Shown here: positions 22,801-31,800 of the stretch, one piece after another
Layout of the letters: every line of letters begins with the position of its first letter
How positions within the stretch are numbered: the first letter of the stretch is position 1
Origin: Siphonodentalium dalli
Lineage: Eukaryota > Mollusca > Scaphopoda > Gadilida > Siphonodentaliidae
DNA length: 64,000 bases
Assembly (NCBI GenBank): GCA_032622095.1
Contig: CP136065.1
Location: 98,463,343 to 98,527,342 of the forward strand
Direction of reading: 5' to 3'
Notes under the pieces: generated by a model
Told to the model about the DNA's origin: nothing
Databases searched by the model: none
What the model saw: only the letters and a program-made list of their open reading frames with translations
Position numbers and translations under genes: made by a program

Positions 22801-25800
22801 ACCGATCAGTCTAAATTTGAACTAAATAGAACATCGGTCTTTCATCGCCTGCATTTATCTGGTCCATCTCATGATTCTGGGATAAGGGAAATCATGCTAA
22901 ACAATAATTTCCTTTAAACCAGACCTGGGAAACACTGTCCATGTAATATTCAACTTGATTAAAATATGACAATTAAATATATTACCGCTACTACATAGAG
23001 AGTATTTCTATAGTACTGTATTAGTGTATATATACTATAGTCTTAGATTTAATAATATTAATTATTATATTTAACGTGATTCCTAGGGACTGTGCTTTAA
23101 ACCACTAGTTTAACAGAAACGAATTCTGATTTCTTTTGAAAGACACTGAATAAATATAATATTAATTGTTTACTGGGTGAAAATATTCAATTTTATAAAC
23201 AAAACTGTCAAAAGTCAAAACATGTACAAATTTCAAACACCAGTTACACCAGTGAGCACCAAGAAGGCCATTATCTGTCTATTTAGACTGGTTGGTCTTG
23301 CTGATTTTGACTGTCATCAGGTCAGTGTCACTCACTCACTGCCAGTGTCACTGTGATTGTGAACAATGTCAGAAGAAAGTTGTAAACAAATAACTGAATA
23401 CGTTAATATTATAACAATGTTTAAAATAAAACTACTAACATCCAACATTACAAGGACGCCACAAACCACCACCAATTAATTCATACCTTCTGGATATTAA
23501 GAAATAGAAAGTTGTGAGAGAATTATCAGAGAAAACAAATGTTTTCCTCCATAAATCAGCCAACAAACCTGCACGTTGATAGAGACTAGAGTTATCTCCC
23601 TTGATGCGCGCAATTAAATTGTTCGTACCGTAAATTCTCAACACATACCAGTGGTAGGCCAATTCGCTAACGAGTTTGCACAATAAAACGTACAAGACTC
23701 AGAGTTCATTATGTGGTTCTCCAAATTGAAAAATCAAGATCAATTCATCAGATTTAAAAATTAAATGCGTTTGCAAATTGTCACTGTGAACTAGCGGACA
23801 CGGGCAAAGTGCCATAATTTCTAGCTTTCTGTCGGCAGAAATGGTATTAGCACCGACTATTTTCGCTACATATCTCTTTCCAAACATGTTTATCTGAATA
23901 TTTTCTTTTATAGTTATGCGTTCTCATAAGTCAGCAATCATTACCTTTAAAGGATTCGTCCAGATCCGAAAATCGCCATTCCGAGTCGTTCCCTTCGCCT
24001 TTAGAAAATCGTCCATTTTGAAACTTTCAGACGACGCACACATCACCACGTAATACCGACGTTTCGTGTCAAACAATATCGATTGTATGTTAGGAACTAC
24101 TATATTCCCATGCCAAACGCTGCTGTCATGTGCTACGACCAAAAATATGGTTTAGTACCAACAATATCACGTCTAACTGGTTAAAATTCAAACAACTAGT
24201 TTTCCCAGTGTAGCTTAGAATGTAAATGGCAGCATGTGATAGCGACAATTAATATGAGATAAATCAGGGAATCTCGTTACATAACATTTTAACAAGTCTG
24301 CGGCATTATATTAATAACTGTCGTCTCAAAAGGCGTAACTCTGTAGCAGTTGTAGTCAAATGAGCTTGTGGCAATCGGCTGAGTTATAACGGGTTATAAA
24401 TTCGAAGGATCAATCACCATAGTATATTATATTATAAAGAACCCTGAGCTGTCTTCCAAACAAAATAAACCATGTTTATGATTGGACATTTTCCTAAAAT
24501 GTGACCCGCCATATCAAATCCAGTCGGAAGTCGGTTTTTTTTTACCCTGTGCCAATGCATTCTCTTATATATGCGAGTCGACCATAGGTCGCCTCGCATA
24601 TATAAGAGAATGCATTGGCCTAACAATTTTTTACAATTTTAATAATTTGTTCTTGTATTCTTTAACAATTTTATAATTTCACCCATACAGAGCCCCAGAC
24701 AAACATGAGCAGACGACACTCTTCTATGTGCTTCTATACATGTGTGGGGCTCCCTGCAGGGTAATGGATGTTTTTTTTGTTTTATGTCCTAAAAATTGTA
24801 AGAAACATTTATTTAAAAAACATGATAAAAAATTGTTAAGCCAATGCATTCTCTTATATATGCGAGGCGACCTATGGTCGACTCGCATATATAAGAGAAT
24901 GTATTGGCACAGGGTAAAAAAATCCCGACTTCCGACTGGATTTGATATGGCGGATCACAAATGTAGGTTTAATTTCTACACGTTACACGCCATAAGGTAC
25001 AAGCGGAATCTCTCTATAAGTGCCGTTCGATCTTCTTGATCTTCTACGGTAATATACAGTAATGCTCTAAGTAATCGACTCCTAAACCACGGGAGAGCTT
25101 TCCGATGAATAGAAATAAGCCATATTTCCGACTAAATCCTGAAAAGTTACCCATAATTCTGCTGTGTTTAAGGAATCGATTACTTAGAGCATTACTGTAG
25201 GCCAGTTTGCTGTGCATGTTTTGTACTTAATTATGTTGTTTATAGCTCATAGTCAGTGGTAGAATCGATGATTGCAAGCACACCTCGTGTAACAATGTTT
25301 GGTTGTTCGAAACCGTAATCGTAACTACGGACATGTCAAAAGACCACTGCTAGAAAGAACACAAATTCGAGTGACGTTATACCCTATTCGTAATGCTTAT
25401 CGGTAGTAGTTCCTTATGTGAAATGTGCCTATAACGACAAAACGTAGCGAGTTACGTTATGCCTTGACTAGTGTATTTTAATCCGTTCCAGGTTCCCCGC
25501 CTATGTAGCCAACTACGCCAGATTCTGGATGGGTATAACCAGGATAGAAGGAACTAATGCTTACGTGACATATAATGGCACTCCCGTCACTTGGTTTCCG
25601 TGGTATCCTGGACAGCCAAGTTATACCGGGCCGTGTATGTATATGCGCACCTGGGAACCGAATGGATTCAATGATCAGTATTGCACTACGCCGGATAGAG
25701 ACATAACAACGTTGTGTGAGAAAGGTTATTATCATCATCTTCCCCCAGTGGACCTTTAGTCTTACTGCGCTGACATTCCTTCTTCATCCTGTTTTTGATA

Positions 25801-28800
25801 TCCGCGCATATTTGCGGTGTTAAATTGCCTATATTGAAACAACTTGTTTATTGTCAAATCATAATGCACTGAAAGATTTATTTACGCCATGATGTTGGAA
25901 ATTTATCCATAATTATAACATTAATTTTCATTTTGCTTGACATTTTATAAATAATGTTCACAATTATAGGCGAAAAGAATATTTGTTCACCGACCGGTGT
26001 ATTATAGCATAACCACAAGCTCTGTTAAACAAATTAAACTATTTCTTCAGAGGCCTTCTCAACTAACAACCGTGAGCTCCTCCCACTAAACACGAAAGGA
26101 TAATGACGCAAATAAAAGATGTCATATGTAGTACACAGCGGATAAATAGTTTTACGATTGACAGATATCTCCCATCGGGTTTGTGTTAATTATCTGCTTC
26201 AAACTGGTGCTCGCTGTTGAACTTCATGGAAGTGCGTAATTCTATTCCCATTATTATGTGTTATTGGTCAAATATTGACTCTTCATAGACCTTTTAGTGT
26301 TCAATTGTTTGATGTAGTCTCTTATTTTATGAGCAATCAATGTGACAGAAAATACATTGCGCTATGTCATCTATGTGGCCGCTGTATATGAATTCCGACT
26401 ATCACTTGATTGGCTTCATCGTTTCCTGTTATAATTATGTTGTGATTGGCTGACAATGAGGTAATAATTCTGGGCGGTAATGAACTTTCCCCGCTTCTTT
26501 ATTACGCCACCACGTGGTGTTTCTAGTGTGGCTGTTTTTCATATTCAGTGGTAGTCTCCAATTCTGTGGTCGAGTGGGCGAAGATTTGTTTTGTTGTACC
26601 TTACTCAAATCGTACCGATAGAATCACGTAGATGCTGAAATTGTAAAGTTAACGCCACCGGTGTATAATATGTTTTTGAAAATATGACTCAATCGTATCG
26701 ATAGTCAGGACAGGCTGAAATTGTAATATTAAAGTCACCGGTGTAATAATATGTTGTTAAAAATAGAAATAATCTGATAGCCTGAAAATAATATATAACC
26801 CATTGGGAGCCGCCTGGTATAGTGAGGTGAATTATGGGTAATATTATGCCTGTTCTATTGTGATAACCGCCATCTTTTATCTTCGGCGTGTTTTATGAAA
26901 ATGTCAGCAAGATTTCTCCACTCGATTCTTTTAAAATGCACCCTAATCGGTCAAATTCTTTTGATAATTCTATCTAAATACATCTTAGCTACTATTCGGA
27001 TCTGCTGTCACGGTCGAAAAAGGTTTAGTTTGACCAAAACGGCTATTGACAAAAGTTTGTTTATAAACTAGCGTACTCGATAAACCCGTATTACCGGCAC
27101 CTCGAAACAGTGCGCGGAACTGCGCAGAACTACGCGGAAGTGCGCGGTACAAATGAAACAGTTATTATGCACGGGGGGCAGGTGGGGGTTGATTTAATAC
27201 ATGAGCTATAGTAGTAGACAGTCTTCATCTGCGAATTTGTAAGGTTATTCCCGCCACGAAGTGGGTGGACACTAGTGTACAGATATGTATAGACTCATGG
27301 TCGAATGGAGAAATATATTCTTGGATATGTTTTTTTGTACCGTACTCAATCGTACCAATATAATCACGTATATGCTGAAATTGTAAAGTTAACGGCACTG
27401 GTGTATAATACGTTTTTGAAAATATGATAAATCGTATCCATAGGGTCAGGACATGCTGAAATTGTAAACTTAAAGTCACTGATGTAATAATATGTTGTTG
27501 AAAATATAAATACTCTGATAGCCTGAAAATAATGTATAACCCTTTGGGAACCCCTGTGTAGTGAAGTGAATTGTGGGTAATTTTAATTGGAGCGCGCATG
27601 TCTGTTCTGTTGGAGACTTGGATTAACCGCGATCTTTTATTTTCTAGTCATCAAGTCAAAATTGTATCGTATACACAATGTGTTTGTACCGATGGATGTA
27701 TCGCGACTCGACTCGTTTTCGTAGTCATATAGGGCCTATATAACCTATGATCACGAAAACGAGCAGAGTCGGGATATCTGATAGAATTCCAGGAATTGTA
27801 CATTCACTTCCAATAGTATAATAGTATAGATTCACTGCAATCTGCCGCGGAATTTCCCAAAATTGTAGGCTACTTTCAGTTTCATTTTCAATAGGATTTT
27901 CCACTTTCACTTTTCACTTTTACCACGCAAAGCGACCTTAGTTGACACATATATATGGCACACTGGCTGAGTCCATGACAAATAGTTTATGTAGAATGCT
28001 TCTTTCGTTTAATTAAAGCTCACCTCGTTAAAACGCATGTCAATCGTATTTGTTTACAAATTGCATTGGGTGCGACGATTTGCAGTAGGTCCCGATTTGT
28101 GGAGATCACTTTGCGGAAGTCCCCGAATTCGCGGAGGTCCCCTAAAATGGGCGATATATATAGATTTTAATAGGGAACGGGTGCGTATATGTCAATTGAT
28201 ATGTATCTTAAACAAATAACGACACGATCATCATAATAAAGGTCAGTTCTATCAAATATATATGCGCCGAGTTCACTTGGTGCAAATCAAACGGCGATAA
28301 ATATTCTCGTGTGCCAGAAGGACTCCTTAAAGTTGTGAATAAGATGAATATTTATTAGATGGTATTTAACAAGCGCTAATATAGGCGCTAACTAATGAAT
28401 AATATTTTATATTATAATTATATTATAATTTATATTTATGGCTAATATGATCTTGGTGGCGTTACCATTTCTGACTATGGTTTTCTTGTTCTCTCTATCG
28501 CGGAGCGTATTCCATTATAACTGATATCATTATAGTATGTACTTGGTGACTGATTTAACTACCTACTGAATTGGTTACCCAATGTGTTAACACGTGCCAA
28601 GCCTAGCACTATCAACAGTTTATATAGTTTGGCATAGTCGAGAGCATAACTGGTGGTCCACATGAACGTACATATGCCATCGTTATCGACATCACCATGC
28701 GGTTTATGCCGATGCATATTGTTAGCCGGTAAATTATGATGATTTATTTTGTGTTTTGGTGAATCCATGCCCGGCGTCCCCTGAGCAAGCTGGAACTTCG

Positions 28801-31800
28801 TGGAAGTTAACATGGGTGGTACTTGAACTTGAGCCGTCGTATTCATAAGGTCTGACTTTTGGGGCGAGACTTCACATTCAAAGATTTATTATGTAATATT
28901 CAAAACAACAACAATATATTCGACGTCATCGCCCTATCTGAAATATTCCGGATCAAGGAAACAAATGTGTTACCTGGGTATCAACCTTTCGAATACGCAA
29001 ACCCGTCCAGACATCTACGATGGTAGATGTGGGGTTGGATTATTTATCAAAAATGGCATAACATTTAGAAATAGACCTGACTTATCTGTATTTATACCAC
29101 ACGTCGCAGAAACGCTATTTGTTGAAATTAATCCTAACAAAAAAACTCATATGTGGTAGGAGTAATATACAGACCTAACACAGCCCCAAAAGCAGATATC
29201 GATGAATTCATGACTTACATAGATGCCATAATGGTCAAACTCAACGAATCGCACACTAAAGCATATTTGATTGGGGACTTCAACATTGACCTACTAAACT
29301 CTGATAATCATACGAAAACCGGTGATTTTATAGATAACATATTTGAGCGGGGTTACCTCCCTGTGATTACAAAACCTACTCGGGTCACGGACTACTCAGC
29401 AACATTGATTGACCATATCCATACGAACTCAAAGTGGAAATATGACTGCGGAATTATATTATCAGATGTCTCTGATCATTTTGCAACGTATTACATTGAA
29501 AATGAATTACATACAAATTATACTAATTCAGCACAACAATCCCCAGAACCCATTCGAATAATTAATGAAAAAAATCTAATTCATTTAAAGAAATCCTAGG
29601 CAGTCTATCGTTCGACTCAGTTTTCGGCTGCAATTCAGCAGAACAAGCTTATGAGAAATTTATAGGACAATATATATCAGCATATGAGCAAGCTTTCCCT
29701 CTCAGATACACCGAACAAAGGAAAAAATATATCAAAAGGGAACCATGGATTACAAACGGTTTATTGCAATCATCATTGAATAAAAGTAAGCTATTCACTA
29801 AAAAACTAGCACAGCCATCGACAATCAATATAGATAAATATAAAGCATATTGTAAAATATTCAACCAATTGAAAAGGAAGAGCAAAAACCAGTACTATAA
29901 CTCAATTCTCGAAGAAAATAAAAATAACATGAGACGAACATGGACCATATTAAAAGATGCTCTTAAATTATCAACATGTTCACATAGTCTTCCAAAAAAT
30001 CTGAAATTCCGAAACAGAACATTTTCAGGTCCGGCAACTATTGCGCAATCATTTAACGAATATTTCGCAACAATAGGTCAGAATACAGCTGATAAAGTAG
30101 AGATAATTCAGGATATACAACCTCTTGATTATATGTCTGAAAAAAAACAAAAGAACTTCTTCCTTTCAGAAACATCATTGTCGGAGATTGTAGATACATG
30201 CACCAAAATGTCCAATAAAAGTTGTGTGGACTTTTCTAATATATCAATGAAGCTAATGAGAAGTACTATAAATGAAACAGCAAACGCGCTTTCATACATA
30301 ATAAATTTATCTTTCAAACAAGGTGTCGTTCCTAAAAAAATGAAAATCTCCAGAGTAGTACCAATATACAAAAATAGTGCCCGCGAAAATATTGAAAATT
30401 ACAGACCAATCAGTATTCTTCCCGCTTTCTCAAAAATTATGGAAAAACTTATGCATAAACGTTTAAACTCGTTCTTAAAAAAAATTTGATATCCTCCACG
30501 AAAACCAATTTGGATTTAGAGCAAACCACTCAACAACCCACCCATTACTTCATTTATTACATCATATTGCCGAGAATAACGACAAAAAGACACGAGACTC
30601 TACATTAGCAATCTTTATTGACCTTTCAAAGGCATTTGACACAATCAGTCACGACATACTCCTCCAAAAACTTGACCATTATGGTATTAGGGGCATAACC
30701 AAGAAATGGTTCATGAGTTACTTAGAGGGAAGACAGCAATATGTTGAAATCGAACATGAAAAATCAAATATGCTCTATATTAACTGTGGGGTGCCTCAAT
30801 GATCTATTTTAGGACCGCTACTTTTCTCATATACGTCAACGATATGCACAATAGCACGTGTTTGAATATACTGTCATTTGCAGACGACACAACCCTCCAT
30901 ATTTCTGGAAATGACCACCGCCAAATTGAAAAACAAGTTAATTCAGAATTGAAAAAAAAGTTCACAATTGGTGTTGTAGCAATAAATTGGTTATTAATAT
31001 ATTAAAAAGTAAGTACATGTTACTACACCCAACTAATAATGACTTTAAATGGAATATTCTTAAAATAAAACTGATCAACGAGCCACTAACACGAATTGGA
31101 AACGTTAGACCGGAACAATATATGAAATTTCTCGGAATTAATATTGATGAAAATCTCACCTTCAAATATCACATATCAATGATAAAAACAACGATATCCA
31201 ATGCAATGTACTGCATCAATAAGGTTAAACGTATACTTCCCAAAAACTGTTTGAAAACCTTATACTTTTCTCTAATCCACAGTCATCTCATATATGGGTT
31301 GCCTATTTGGGGTCATGCTGACACTGGAAATATTATTTTCAAACAACAGAAAAAAGCCATCCGTATCATGGCAAACAGAACGTATAGAAGCCACACAGAG
31401 CCCATATTTCGCAAAGAAAAGATTCTGAAATTTTATGACATGTATCGGTTACAATCGGCTACAATTGTATTTGATTGGACAAAAGGAAATCTTCCGAAAT
31501 CATTTGATAATTCGTTTGAATATACAAAGGCAAATACTCGACAAGCTGGAAATTTGAAAGCAGTAACCCCGAGAACGACTTTTACTTCTATATTACCCAA
31601 ACACGCGTTTCCGTGCACATGGAACACATTGGATAAAAATCTCAAAAATATCAGATTTCGAAATAGATTTAAAAAAGAATTGAAAAATAAATATTTATCA
31701 CAATATGCAACAAAAGTTAAATGCAACAACTCATTTTGTCAAGACTGTAAAGTAGCTTAATAGAGCATTGACCCCTAATCATCCCATCATTGTAGTCATT

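Noticed and set aside
23945-24016. Start exon MDDFLKAKGTTRNGDF on the - strand joined to a candidate exon at 21361-21257
   Set aside because: The first donor is phase 0 and the second segment then reads AGC TGA at once, so the junction gives a stop. No other compatible partner was found.
24432-25039. Frames reading Q-C-I-L-L-Y-M-R-G-D-L at several places
   Set aside because: They are translations of the 69-bp palindrome family, not a protein family.
25725-25759. Alternative end of gene A at the TAG at 25757, as a CTLD-only protein
   Set aside because: Similarity with gene B stops just after the GTTATTATCAT following GAAAG, and the phase into exon 4 fits exactly in both genes. Retained intron is possible but not the main form.
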